DNA of 64,000 nt, taken from assembly GCF_036227405.1 (NCBI RefSeq), contig NZ_CP109473.1, positions 8,060,001 through 8,124,000 of the forward strand, given 5' to 3'. Each line of letters begins with the position of its first letter. Position 1 is the stretch's first letter. Source of the stretch: Streptomyces sp. NBC_01460 (GTDB taxonomy: Bacteria > Actinomycetota > Actinomycetes > Streptomycetales > Streptomycetaceae). Below the pieces are notes generated by a model. That model made no database searches. It saw only the letters and a list, made by a program, of their open reading frames with translations, and was not told where the DNA came from. Position numbers and translations under genes: made by a program. Below are positions 35,315-44,307 of this stretch, piece by piece.

Positions 35315-35803
35315 GTGGCGGTGCGTCCGGCACACTCGGGCGACACGGAAGCCATCCGCGAGATCCGTAACCACGCGGTGGAGCACTCGACGGCTCTGTG
35401 GACGGGCTGCAGGCTGTCCTCGGCCGAGGGTGTCGCCTGGCTCGCCGCGCACCTGGAGCGCGGTTCCGCGTTCGTGGCCGAGGTGGACGGCGAGGTGGCC
35501 GGGTACGGCGCGTACGCCCCGTGGCGGGAGCTGGACGGGTTCCGCCACACCATGGAGAACTCGGTCTACGTCCGCGACGGCCGGCACGGGCTCGGCATCG
35601 GCTCCGCGCTGCTCGGTGCCCTCGTCGTCTCCGCCCGTGAGGCCGGTCATCACAGCTTGATCGCCGGTATCGAAGCCGGGAACGCCGCGTCGATCCGGCT
35701 GCACGAGCGGTTCGGGTTCCGCGCTGTCGGCACGGTGCCGGAGGCCGGTACCAAATTCGGCCGCTGGCTGGATCTGACGCTGATGCAGCTGTCGCTGACC
35801 TGA
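35315..35803 (+). CDS. GNAT N-acetyltransferase of the phosphinothricin/methionine-sulfoximine type
   Basis: A 162-residue acetyltransferase. Features of the Bar/PAT/YncA subgroup are visible: VRPAHSGDTEAIREIRNHAVEHSTALW at the N-terminus, VAGYGAYAPWRE, then ENSVYVRDGRHGLGIGSALLGALV (acetyl-CoA loop) and IEAGNAASIRLHERFGFRAVGTVPEAGTKFGRWLDLTLMQ. It would transfer acetyl to a primary amine of an amino acid analogue, conferring resistance. GTG 35315 (GGTGGAG upstream) is preferred, because the longer ATG at 35285 would share bases with the divergent regulator's start codon. Co-control with the XRE-cupin/MFS pair is possible. Confidence 0.88.
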   Translation: MAVRPAHSGDTEAIREIRNHAVEHSTALWTGCRLSSAEGVAWLAAHLERGSAFVAEVDGEVAGYGAYAPWRELDGFRHTMENSVYVRDGRHGLGIGSALLGALVVSAREAGHHSLIAGIEAGNAASIRLHERFGFRAVGTVPEAGTKFGRWLDLTLMQLSLT

Positions 35804-36078
35804 GGCGCCGGCGCTCCTGCGTCGGCCGGGCCGGCCGGCCGCGGCCCACCGGGGCCGCCCGTGCATCGACGCTGCTCACGGAGGCGCGGCGGGGAGTCCG
35901 GCCCGACCTGCGGACCAGCGAAGTATGCCGCGGTGTCCGAGATGTCCCCTCTTGCCGCCCGAAAGGATGAACCGGCTCCCGAACCCGGTGTGTCCCGGCG
36001 GGGGAAGCCGCACTCTGCGTCGGGGGACGAGCGGTGCCGTACCCCGGGCGCGGTGCGCGGCGGTCGAGGGGAGTGGCA

Positions 36079-38073
36079 GTGGAAACAGTCAAGGGGCGGT
36101 CGCGGGTGCCTCTGCGGAGCCGGGCACGCTACCGGTTCGACCGCACGCTGGCACGCTCCACCGGAACCTTGATGGGCTGGCTGGTGATCACCTGCCTGGC
36201 CGTCGTCGTCCCGGTGAGCACCCTCCTGGTGTGGACGGATCCCGGCTCGCCCCCCTCGCTCTCGGGGCGGATCGCGGCGGCCTGGCGGACCAGCGCGGAG
36301 ACGCTGCGCCTGGGCGCCGCCACCGGCACGCCGATCCGGCTGGTGCTCTCGGCCGTGCTCGGGCTGGTCGCCCTGCTCTGCGTGTCGACCCTCGTCGGGG
36401 TGATCACGACGGGGCTGGCGGACCGGATGGCGGAGCTGAGCCGAGGACGGTCGACGGTCCTGGAACAGGGGCACGTCGTCGTGCTCGGCTGGTCGGACCA
36501 GGTGACCACCGTGGTGAGTGAGCTGGTGGCCGCCCAGGCACCGCAGCGGCCGCGGGCCGTCGTGCTGCTCGCCGACCGGGACAAGCTCGAGATGGAGCGC
36601 GTGCTGACCGCCCACGTGCCGCCCGCCGCACGAGCCCGGATCATCTGCCGCAGCGGCCCCCCGAGCGACCCGGACGTGCTCGCGCTCGTCAGCCCGCGGA
36701 CCGCGAGCACCGTCCTGGTGCTGCCGTCGGCGGGACAGTCCGCCGACGCCGAGGTGTTGCGCGTCCTGCTGGCGCTGGGTGCGGTTCTCGGCGAGGGAGC
36801 GGACGGGCCACCGGTGCTCGCCGCGGTCCGGGACGACCGGTACCGCGCTCCGGCCCGGCTGGCCGCCGGTCCCCGCGGCACGGTCCTGGAGACCGACATG
36901 GTCACGGCCCGGCTGATCGCCCAGTGCGTCGGCCGGCCCGGCCTCTCCCTCGTCCTGCACGACCTCCTCGACTTCGCGGGCGACGAGTTCCATCTGGCCG
37001 ACGCCACGACGTTCCATCACCGATCCTTCGGGACGACCCTGCTGGGCCACCCCGGCTCCTGCGTGGTCGGGCTGCTCACCCCCGAGGGCCGTACGCTGCT
37101 GAACCCGCCCGCCGACACCGTCGTCGTCCCGGGAAGCCGCCTGATCGTGCTCGCCCTCGATGGCGACAGCACCCGGGTCGACGCCTGCGGACACCTCGTC
37201 GACCCCTCGGTGATCGCTGCGGCCCCCTCCGAGCCGGACGGCCCGACACGCCTGCTGCTGCTCGGCTGGAACCGGCGGGCTCCCCTTGTCGTCGACCAGC
37301 TGAGGCTCGCGGCCCGCCCGGGATCCGTCCTCGACGTCGTCACCGACAGCGCCGTGCCCCGGCCCAGGGGGCCGGAGCCGGAGCCCGGGTCGGCGGCGGG
37401 GCCGGACGTGCGCTTCCGGTCGGCGGCCCTGTCGCGGCCCGAGACCATGCTGGGCCTCGACCTCGGCCCGTACGACGGCCTCGTCGTCCTCGGCCCGGAC
37501 CCGGGGGACGGCCCGGACCACCCCGACGACTGGACCCTGGTCACGCTGTTGGCCCTTCGGCTGCTGGAGGAACGCAGCGGACGTGAGGTTCCCGTCGTCA
37601 CCGAGCTCACCGATGACCGGAACAGGCCCTTGGCACCGGTCAACACAGGCTCCGACGTCATCGTCAGCGGAAAGCTGACCGGGCTCCTCATGGCGCAGAT
37701 CGCGCAGAACCGGCACCTGGCACCGGTCTTCGACGAACTGTTCTCCGCGGGCGGCAGCAGCATCTGCCTGCGCTTCGCCGGTTCGTACGTCCGCCCGGGT
37801 GCCGAAGCCACCTTCGCCACGGTCGTCGCCGCCGCGCGCGACCGGGGCGAATGCGCGATCGGCTACCGCAGCCACGACGGTCTCACGGAACCCACGAGCC
37901 GTGGGGTGCGCCTCAACCCGCCGAAGGAGGAGCGGCGCGTCTGGAGCGCCGAGGACCACGTGGTGGTGGTGGCCACGACGGCCGGCGGCGCCTCCGTGAC
38001 TCCGAGCCCGGCAGGCTCCTCCGGCGAGGCGACTTCCTGTGCGCCACAAGGGCCTGGTGAGCCGGGCGTCTGA
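36079..38073 (+). CDS. CASTOR/POLLUX-like ion channel
   Basis: A 664-residue protein related to the CASTOR/POLLUX cation channels and RCK-containing proteins. Two membrane segments (about residues 32-52 and 85-118; GWLVITCLAVVVPVSTLLVW and LVLSAVLGLVALLCVSTLVGVITTGLADRM) flank a pore-like segment. They are followed by two Rossmann-like regions (about 130-280, VVVLGWSDQVTTVVSELV, and about 395-520, LLLLGWNRRAPLVVDQL) separated by RCK-C-like parts. Function is probably gated ion flux in the cell membrane; ion and ligand are unknown. GAGGGGA precedes GTG 36079; GTG 36073 is also possible. It is monocistronic. Confidence 0.85.
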   Translation: METVKGRSRVPLRSRARYRFDRTLARSTGTLMGWLVITCLAVVVPVSTLLVWTDPGSPPSLSGRIAAAWRTSAETLRLGAATGTPIRLVLSAVLGLVALLCVSTLVGVITTGLADRMAELSRGRSTVLEQGHVVVLGWSDQVTTVVSELVAAQAPQRPRAVVLLADRDKLEMERVLTAHVPPAARARIICRSGPPSDPDVLALVSPRTASTVLVLPSAGQSADAEVLRVLLALGAVLGEGADGPPVLAAVRDDRYRAPARLAAGPRGTVLETDMVTARLIAQCVGRPGLSLVLHDLLDFAGDEFHLADATTFHHRSFGTTLLGHPGSCVVGLLTPEGRTLLNPPADTVVVPGSRLIVLALDGDSTRVDACGHLVDPSVIAAAPSEPDGPTRLLLLGWNRRAPLVVDQLRLAARPGSVLDVVTDSAVPRPRGPEPEPGSAAGPDVRFRSAALSRPETMLGLDLGPYDGLVVLGPDPGDGPDHPDDWTLVTLLALRLLEERSGREVPVVTELTDDRNRPLAPVNTGSDVIVSGKLTGLLMAQIAQNRHLAPVFDELFSAGGSSICLRFAGSYVRPGAEATFATVVAAARDRGECAIGYRSHDGLTEPTSRGVRLNPPKEERRVWSAEDHVVVVATTAGGASVTPSPAGSSGEATSCAPQGPGEPGV

Positions 38074-38373
38074 CAGGAGGGTTGCTTCCATGCCCTGACG
38101 CGGTCCTGCTTCTTGGCGGCCTGGCTGACGGGGCTGGAGTGACGTGTCCTCGATTCGTGACCTCTGCGTCAACCATCGTTGCGAGACACGCCGTTGATGG
38201 GTCCTTTATCGGGTGGAGATGCCTGCCCGGACGGCAGTACGAGGTGCGGAAGGAGCCAGACATGTTCCGGCCATCACCAGGTGCGGGGGCAGCCGGCCGC
38301 GCATTCCGACGTGGTGGTGTCCTTCGCGGTCACCGGCCCTGCTGCCGAGCATGAGCGGCATCGTCGGCGGCGG

Positions 38374-38667
38374 CTCGGACGGCTCCGACTACTCGCCTAC
38401 ATCCGGCTGATGACCGGAAACAGCGCGATGTCCCTGATCCTTCTGCCCCTCGTCTCCAGCGCCTTCACCCCGGTCGACGCCGTGCCGGGCTGGTTCCGTC
38501 CGACCGCCGAGTACCAGCTGCTCGCCCCCGCCATCGAAAGCCTCTGCGGTCTCCTCGTGGGCACCGAGATCGGCCACAACGGCTGGCTCGCCCTCGCCTG
38601 GACCGTGGCCCTGACCGCACTCGGCTACACCTGGTCGACCAGCGCGTTCACACGCGGCCCGAAGTAA
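38374..38667 (+). pseudogene. C-terminal fragment of an ABC-2 (DrrB-like) permease
   Basis: The frame ending at 38667 encodes SLILLPLVSSAFTPVDAVPGWFRPTAEY, ESLCGLLVGTEIGHNGWLALAWTVALTALGYTW and a short tail. This is the last ~90 residues of a daunorubicin-resistance-type ABC-2 permease, which normally has about 250-280 residues and six membrane helices. No matching N-terminal part, start codon or ATPase partner lies upstream in 38074-38373. The remnant therefore seems to be what remains after a deletion. A 30-codon ORF with a good AAGGAG site (from about 38262) lies just upstream in another frame and may be the old 5' end shifted out of frame. Confidence 0.7.
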
Positions 38668-38721
38668 CCGGCATGAGCACGCGGGCCGGGAGACCGCGTA
38701 ACGCCCACCCGAACGCGACGA

Positions 38722-38759
38722 GCCCCCGTCCGGCCGGAGTTCTCCGGCCGGACGGGGGC
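38722..38759 (-). terminator. Hairpin terminator of the 2-MIB operon
   Basis: A perfect 17-bp stem (38722-38738 with 38743-38759) and a GTTC loop, 54 bp beyond the methyltransferase stop. It would also stop transcription entering from the left. No T-run. Confidence 0.85.
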
Positions 38760-38812
38760 GAAGCGGCGGCTCGGCCGGTCGGTCCCGGACGAGCCGCTCC
38801 TGGCGCCGGGGA

Positions 38813-39670
38813 TCAGACCTTGTCGGCGGCGATCAGCAGGTACTGGAAGCTGCCGTCCTTGTACGCGTCGAGGAAGGCCTTCTCGATGCCCGTGGCCAGC
38901 GGCGACTTGGCGCGGAGTTCCCAGTAGGGGATCGTGGCCGCGGTGAGGTCGACGACGCTGACGGGGACGAGGCGGTTGGCAGCCATCTCCTTGAAGTAGG
39001 TGCTGCGGGGGTGGATGTTGCAGATGTAGTGGGCGTTGATCTCGCTGACGGCCCGGGAAGGCAGTCCGTACGCGTCGTTGTAGCACCCGGTGATGGTGAC
39101 GTAGCGGCCCCCGTGCTTGAGGAGCCTCGCGTACTCGGGGAACAGGAGCGAGAGGTCCACGTACATGGTGCTCTCATTGTTCCAGATGCCCTGGAAGCTG
39201 TCGCTCTCGAATCCGGTGTGGAGCATGTTCTTGAGGTGGAAGCTGACCTTGTGGTCCACTCCGCGTTCCTTGGCCTGACCGTTGGCGAAGGCGACCTGGG
39301 TCTCGGAGATCGAGACACCGTCGACGCGCGCGCCGAAGCGGCTGTGAGCGACGAAACTGCTGCCGCCGCGGCCCGATCCCGAGTCCATGAGGCGGTCCTC
39401 GGGGGTGATGTCGCCGAGGTGTGACATCAGCAGGTCGGACTGGGCGCACTCCAGACGGTGGAGCTCGGCCGTGAGACGCTGCTCCCGGGTCTCCTCAGGA
39501 CCTTCGAGCACGGACCAGTCCGCGTCGCCGATGCCGTAGTGGTGGTGGTAGATGCCGTCGACCTCGCCCAGGCGGAGGTTGACCGGGTTCTTCTCCTGGT
39601 TCCAGTAGTTGGCGACGGACTTCTGGTACAGGCTGCGCAGGGGATGGGCGGCGGTGTCCTGGGCGGTCAT
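38813..39670 (-). CDS. Geranyl diphosphate 2-C-methyltransferase
   Basis: A 285-residue SAM-dependent methyltransferase that converts GPP to 2-methyl-GPP, the first step to 2-methylisoborneol. The N-terminal SVANYWNQEKNPVNLRLGEVDGIYHHHYGIGD stretch is characteristic of GPP C-methyltransferases, the SAM loop is DSGSGRGGSSF, and IWNNESTMYVDLSLLFPEYARLLKHGGRYVTITGCYND matches the family. AAGGAG lies 6 nt before ATG 39670. It is the last gene of the encapsulin, 2-MIB synthase and methyltransferase operon, 44 bp after the synthase. Confidence 0.95.
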   Translation of the reverse strand: MTAQDTAAHPLRSLYQKSVANYWNQEKNPVNLRLGEVDGIYHHHYGIGDADWSVLEGPEETREQRLTAELHRLECAQSDLLMSHLGDITPEDRLMDSGSGRGGSSFVAHSRFGARVDGVSISETQVAFANGQAKERGVDHKVSFHLKNMLHTGFESDSFQGIWNNESTMYVDLSLLFPEYARLLKHGGRYVTITGCYNDAYGLPSRAVSEINAHYICNIHPRSTYFKEMAANRLVPVSVVDLTAATIPYWELRAKSPLATGIEKAFLDAYKDGSFQYLLIAADKV

Positions 39671-39714
39671 AGCATTCTCCTTGGCTACGGAATTCATGAT
39701 TTCTCGCTACGGGT

Positions 39715-40947
39715 TCAGTCGGCTTGCTGATATCGGGGGCTGGTCGCGTGCCACTCCTTGCTCCCGCCCATCCACGCCCACAGGCCGGCCAAATAACGGC
39801 GCAGCTGGGGTGATCCGGCCGTTGCCAGGACCGCGCAGTCGGCCTCGACGGTGTGCATGAGTTCGTCGTGGATGGCCGCTGTGCGGTCGACGGCCTCCTG
39901 GAGGGAACAGTTGTCCTCGGCGGCGATGAGGTTGGGCAGGTTGGTGTCTCCGGGGTCCTCCTTGGCCATCGAATAGACGTCGTTGAGCAGGACGTTGGCC
40001 ATGCCCGCGTAGAGATAGGTGCGGCGCACGGTGGGGTCGGCGAGCTCGGTGGCGGGTACTTCGTAGCCGCCCACCGAGTCGATCAGCGCCATGCACGGGT
40101 AGAAGGCGTTCTCGTAGCGGTGCAGGAGGTACTCCCACACCGCGGGCCTGCGCCCGCTGCCGCGCCACTGGGCCTCCTGCCCGTAGCCGACGAACATGAC
40201 GGCGAGCTCATGGCGCAGCCGGGCCACCTGGGTGGTGCTGGCGAACCGGGAGAGGTGACCGAGGCTGGACCGGAAGGCGCGGAGCACGGGCTGTCGCCGG
40301 ACGAGTTCCTCGAACTGCGCCTGATAGCGCGCGGGCAGGCGGACGGGGTCGATCACCGCATGGGCCATCGCGAGCCGTGCGCCGAGGAGCTCCGGCTCCG
40401 TGTCCTCGCCCTCGTCGACCCAGTGGTCGTCCACGGACCATTCCGCTAGCCCGCAGCGGGCCGCGGCCAGCAGCCGGTCGGGGTCGTCGCAGTCGGGGTG
40501 CGCGAGCATGAACAGGCGCCCGAACTGGTGTGAGCGGAGGCGTTCGAGGCGACCGGTGAAGATGCCGGTCTCCGCGGCCCATTCGACCAGGCGGTTGTTG
40601 ACCTCCTCGCCCAGAGCGGGGTCGTCCCGCACCGCGTCGGGGCAGTACAGGGCCGGGATCCGCACGGCCGTGGCCCGTCCCTCTGCGGACTGGTCCCCGC
40701 CCGTCGCCGGCGAGCCTTCCTCCTGAGGCTCCTTCCGTGCCGCCGCGGGCGGGGTGGGGGAGCTGAACAGGCGGGCCGCGGACGTGCCCAGGCCGGCCGG
40801 GCCGGCCAGGAGACGCTCCAGCACGAGGGGTGGGGGAGGGGGTGGTGAGGCCCGATCGACGGTTCGAGGCGGGGGAGTCGGCAGCCGGGCGGTCGGGGAC
40901 CCGTTCCGTGTCCACGGGGGGTCTTCGGCACCACTGGTCGAGGTCAT
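39715..40947 (-). CDS. 2-methylisoborneol synthase
   Basis: This 410-residue class I terpene cyclase converts 2-methyl-GPP to the earthy odorant 2-methylisoborneol. The acidic motif DDHWVDE (about 173-179) and the NSE triad in NDVYSMAKE (N322, S326, E330) bind Mg and diphosphate. Residues 1-95 are Pro/Ala-rich and disordered; in Streptomyces this N-terminal extension is the signal that loads the enzyme into the family 2B encapsulin shell, whose gene is immediately upstream. The start ATG 40947 has only a weak AAAGG site. The 200-bp gap to the encapsulin gene carries a short direct repeat but no terminator. Confidence 0.95.
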   Translation of the reverse strand: MTSTSGAEDPPWTRNGSPTARLPTPPPRTVDRASPPPPPPLVLERLLAGPAGLGTSAARLFSSPTPPAAARKEPQEEGSPATGGDQSAEGRATAVRIPALYCPDAVRDDPALGEEVNNRLVEWAAETGIFTGRLERLRSHQFGRLFMLAHPDCDDPDRLLAAARCGLAEWSVDDHWVDEGEDTEPELLGARLAMAHAVIDPVRLPARYQAQFEELVRRQPVLRAFRSSLGHLSRFASTTQVARLRHELAVMFVGYGQEAQWRGSGRRPAVWEYLLHRYENAFYPCMALIDSVGGYEVPATELADPTVRRTYLYAGMANVLLNDVYSMAKEDPGDTNLPNLIAAEDNCSLQEAVDRTAAIHDELMHTVEADCAVLATAGSPQLRRYLAGLWAWMGGSKEWHATSPRYQQAD

Positions 40948-41148
40948 GGCGAAGCGTGCCTTTCGGCTGGGAACGGGGAGGAACGCCTGCCGAGGCCCCG
41001 TCTGCGGGCATGCCGGCGGCAGGCGTCGGGAGGCAGGCGTCGGGTGCGTCCGCCGCACGGGGGCGCGGGCCCGGCCGGACGCGGGCGGCGCGAGGCCGGC
41101 CGCGCCCGGAACAAGGGTGATCGGCGGTCCGGTGCCTGGAGGCTCCGG

Positions 41149-42561
41149 TCAGCGCCAGCGGCCCACTTCGACGTTCTCCAGGACACCGAGAGCGTCGGGG
41201 ACGAGGACGGCGGCCGAGTAGTAGGCGGTGACGAGGTAGGAGATGAGCGCCTGCTCGTCGATGCCCATGAACCGTACGGACAGACTGGGCTCGATCTCGT
41301 CAGGGATCCCCGACTGCCGCAGGCCGATCACGCCCTGGTCGTCCTCACCCGTACGCATGCACAGGATCGAGGTCGTACGGGCATCGGTCACCGGGATCTT
41401 TCCGCACGGGTAGATCGGCACGCCGCGCCAGGCGGGAATGCGATGCCCGCCGACGTCCACCGGGTCCAGCGTCAGGCCACGTTTGTTGCACTCCCGGCCG
41501 AACGCGGCGATGGCGCGGGGATGGGCGAGGAAGAACTTGTTGCCACGCCTGCGTGAGAGCAGCTCGTCCATGTCGTCGGGGCTCGGCACCCCGTCGTGGG
41601 GCTGGAGGCGCTGCCCGTAGTCGCAGTTGCTGAGCAGCCCGAACTCCGGGTTGTTGACGAGCTCGTGTTCCTGACGCTCGCGCAGGGCCTCCAGCGTGAG
41701 GCGGAGCTGCTGCTCGGTCTGGTTCATCGGGTCGTTGTAGAGATCGGCGACGCGGCTGTGGATCTTCAGCACCGTCTGGGCGACGGAGAGTTCGTACTCG
41801 CGCGGCGAGGCTTCGTAGTCGACGTAGGTGTGCGGGATCCGGGACTCGCCCACGTGGCCGGCCGAGAGGTCGACCGCTGATTCGCCGTACGAGTTGGTGC
41901 GCTGCTGGGGGAGGGCCGCGACGGTCTCCAGATGCGTGCCCAACGACCGCGCGCGTTCCGCGAGGTTCTCGACGTCGCTCCGGGGCAGGACCAGCACGGT
42001 GCACGCCGTGGTGGCGCGGAAGGTGGACTCCCAGGCGGCCTCCGGCTCGGTCAGGCACTGTTCGCCGAAGTAAGCGCCGTCGGCCAGGACTTCGAGGACG
42101 GTCTCTCCGCCGTACGCCCCGGTGCCGATCTTTTCGACGCGGCCGTGCGCCAACAGGAACACACGGTCCTTCGAGTCTCCCGCGGCGGCCAGCACGGCGC
42201 CCTGGGCGAAGTCCACCTGCTCGCAACGGCCGGCCAGTTCGCCGAGCACCTCCTCGTCGGTGAATCCCCTGAGGGCGGGGAGCTCGCCCAGCTCCGCCGG
42301 GATGACGGAGACCCGCCCGCCGGTCTGGACGAAGGTCACCCTCCCGTCTCCCACGGCATAGCTGAGCCGCCGGTTCACCCGGTAGGTCCCACCCCGGACG
42401 TCCACCCAGGGAAGCATCCGGAGGAGCCACCGCGAGGAGGTCTCCTGCGTCTGCGGAACGGACTTCGATGTCGTCGCCAGGTTCCGTGCGGCGGATGTGG
42501 CCAGACTCTGCTGTCCGGTCGTCCGTGCCTGTACGGCTTCCCGGTCGGCTTCAACGGTCAT
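41149..42561 (-). CDS. Family 2B encapsulin shell protein with cyclic-nucleotide-binding domain
   Basis: A 470-residue HK97-fold shell subunit with a cyclic-nucleotide-binding domain (about 95-220; [24 protein letters not shown] and [33 protein letters not shown]) inserted between shell segments. The flanking parts ([69 protein letters not shown] and the C-terminal [26 protein letters not shown]) are typical of this family. Shells of this type enclose 2-MIB synthase in Streptomyces. It is the first gene of the odorant operon; its promoter region is 42562-42750. Confidence 0.94.
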   Translation of the reverse strand: MTVEADREAVQARTTGQQSLATSAARNLATTSKSVPQTQETSSRWLLRMLPWVDVRGGTYRVNRRLSYAVGDGRVTFVQTGGRVSVIPAELGELPALRGFTDEEVLGELAGRCEQVDFAQGAVLAAAGDSKDRVFLLAHGRVEKIGTGAYGGETVLEVLADGAYFGEQCLTEPEAAWESTFRATTACTVLVLPRSDVENLAERARSLGTHLETVAALPQQRTNSYGESAVDLSAGHVGESRIPHTYVDYEASPREYELSVAQTVLKIHSRVADLYNDPMNQTEQQLRLTLEALRERQEHELVNNPEFGLLSNCDYGQRLQPHDGVPSPDDMDELLSRRRGNKFFLAHPRAIAAFGRECNKRGLTLDPVDVGGHRIPAWRGVPIYPCGKIPVTDARTTSILCMRTGEDDQGVIGLRQSGIPDEIEPSLSVRFMGIDEQALISYLVTAYYSAAVLVPDALGVLENVEVGRWR

Positions 42562-42610
42562 ATGTGGTTCTCAGCCCTTCGGTAGGTGCGCCTGCTCACC
42601 CTCCCCCCTC

Positions 42611-42630
42611 GTCACATGACGTGTCATCAC
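42611..42630. promoter_or_regulatory. Cluster of GTCA/TGAC half-sites upstream of the encapsulin gene
   Basis: Overlapping palindromes GTCACATGAC (42611-42620) and ATGACGTGTCAT (42616-42627) lie 50-69 bp before the operon start codon. They resemble a dimeric regulator site for the 2-MIB operon; the factor is unknown. Confidence 0.4.
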
Positions 42631-42750
42631 ACGAAAGAAGGTGAATGTCTGCCTTCCGTATGGGTAGTTGGGCGCATGAATCGTTTCTTCGCCCGCATGT
42701 TCGTACGTGGTCCGGATTCGCCGCCGCAGGCCCCGCACGATCCCGCCCGG

Positions 42751-43488
42751 TCACCCCCACGGTGCGCGGTGGTCGCGCCGCAGGGCACCCGGAGCGCGGC
42801 CCGCCCTGCGCAGCGGAAGGTCGCCGAAGGCCGCGTCGTTGGGTGTGAGTTCCACCGCCCGCGCGCTCTTGTACTCGTGGATCAGGATGGAGCGGTGCCG
42901 GTCCGTGGTGTTGCTGCTGGCTCGGTGAGCGGTGAGGCAGTGCAGGAACAGCACCGACCCGGGGCGGGTCCGCACCGGCACCACCTCGTCGTCCGGGGGC
43001 ACGGGCTCGTGGCGGAGATGGCTCCCCGGCCAGACGAGCGTCGCACCGGACTCCGCGTCCATGTCGTCCAGGTAGATCAGCGCCGTGACCAGCTCGGGCC
43101 GGGTGTGCCGGTCGGTGTCGAGGTCGCGGTGCCACCCCTCCTCGGCCGACAGCCGGGAGGGGCGCAGCCGTGCGAACCCCATGTGGAAGTTGATGTCCGG
43201 CCCCAGCAGCTCGTCCACGACGTCCAGGACCCGATCGTCGTGGATGAGCGCGTACCAGTCGTCCCCGGCCAGCGGCGTGTTGACGATCTTCCACACGGCG
43301 TACGGGTTGTAGGGGTCGAGGTGGTGAAGAGGCGTGGTGGACGCGGCGTGGACGTACAGCCGGGGATGCCCGGAGGCCGGAGGGTCGATGAGGCCGGAGA
43401 GCATCCTCTTCAGCGCCGCCACCTCGTCCTCGGAGTAGAGATCGGCCAGCAGGTATCCGTCGCGCTCGAAGGCTTCGCGGTTGTTCAT
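42751..43488 (-). CDS. PhyH-type Fe(II)/2-oxoglutarate dioxygenase, last gene of the RiPP operon
   Basis: A 245-residue phytanoyl-CoA dioxygenase-family oxygenase. Iron ligands are GWHRDLD (H120, D122) and the distal LTAHRA (H188), followed by an Arg for 2-oxoglutarate (about R197-R199). These enzymes hydroxylate, halogenate or desaturate small molecules or tethered substrates. GAGGAG precedes the ATG, 12 bp after the stop of the ABC-2 permease, so it belongs to the same transcription unit. It may be a third oxidative tailoring enzyme for the peptide, acting late. The C-terminal ~40 residues are Arg-rich and not part of the usual fold. Confidence 0.88.
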   Translation of the reverse strand: MNNREAFERDGYLLADLYSEDEVAALKRMLSGLIDPPASGHPRLYVHAASTTPLHHLDPYNPYAVWKIVNTPLAGDDWYALIHDDRVLDVVDELLGPDINFHMGFARLRPSRLSAEEGWHRDLDTDRHTRPELVTALIYLDDMDAESGATLVWPGSHLRHEPVPPDDEVVPVRTRPGSVLFLHCLTAHRASSNTTDRHRSILIHEYKSARAVELTPNDAAFGDLPLRRAGRAPGALRRDHRAPWG

Positions 43489-43500
43489 CGCGGGGGCTCC

Positions 43501-44307
43501 TCATGAACCGGTGCCGGCGTAGCGGTCGAGCCCGCCTCGCCACAGCAGGACAGCGGGCAGGAACAGCAGGGGGCCCGCGAGAGGCAGGGCCCAGACGAAC
43601 GGGGAGTCGGTCCTGCCGAGGATGTAGAGGCAGGGGAAGTAGCCGACGAAGGCGAACGGCACGACCGTGGAGAACACGGTCAGCAGCCACCTCGGATAGA
43701 AGCTCATCGGCAGCTGCGCGAAGCTGTCCAGGCGCCAGATCAGCATGCTCAGCATCGCGTCCTGGCGCAGCCAGAAGGACAGGGCCGTGACGGCGAGGTG
43801 CATGGCCGCGAACACCAGGGCTGAGCCGATCAGTGCCAGCGGGATGAAGACCAGGACCGGGCCGGAGACGTCCGCCCCGCTGACGTGGAGGGCGCCGAAC
43901 AGCATGCCTGTGCCGACGACGATCTCGATCCAGACGTCCGTGTCGACCTTCGAGAACAGAATCAGCGCCAACGGGCTCGTGGGACGGACCAGATAGTGGT
44001 CGAGCTCTCCGCTGCGCACCATGTCCGGGATGTCGAGCGTGCCGAAGAAGACGGTGTTCCACAGCGCACGGGCCACAGTGGTGAATCCCGTCAGCGCCGC
44101 CCACTCGGCGAGCGTCCAGCCGTGGATGCCGCCCGACGCGGAGAGGGCCAGCATGAGGACGGCCGCCCCGGACAGCGCCTGGACCAGAGCCCCGACGTTG
44201 GCGAGCGCGACCTCGCCCGGGTGCACGAGGTGGCTCCGGAAGTTCATCCGGGTGGCGAGCAGCGCGATGCCCGCGGACTTCCGCAGTCCGGCCAGGGCGT
44301 CAGCCAC
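43501..44307 (-). CDS. ABC-2 family transporter permease (second subunit)
   Basis: A 268-residue membrane protein with six hydrophobic segments and the ABC-2/PF06182 pattern (NVGALVQALSGAAVLMLALS; DIPDMVRSGELDHYLVRPTSPLALIL; PMSFYPRWLLTVFSTVVPFAFVGYFPCLYILGR). The phrase SGELDHYLVRP is characteristic of this exporter permease family. It overlaps the preceding permease gene by 8 bp (GTG 44307). With its partner permease and the ATPase it should form a heterodimeric exporter, probably for the mature peptide. Confidence 0.9.
   Translation of the reverse strand: MADALAGLRKSAGIALLATRMNFRSHLVHPGEVALANVGALVQALSGAAVLMLALSASGGIHGWTLAEWAALTGFTTVARALWNTVFFGTLDIPDMVRSGELDHYLVRPTSPLALILFSKVDTDVWIEIVVGTGMLFGALHVSGADVSGPVLVFIPLALIGSALVFAAMHLAVTALSFWLRQDAMLSMLIWRLDSFAQLPMSFYPRWLLTVFSTVVPFAFVGYFPCLYILGRTDSPFVWALPLAGPLLFLPAVLLWRGGLDRYAGTGS

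Noticed and set aside
35650-38172. 840-codon minus-strand open frame opposite the ion-channel gene
   Set aside because: Low-complexity Arg/Gly/Asp-rich translation without domains; the plus strand carries a clear channel protein with typical codon use.
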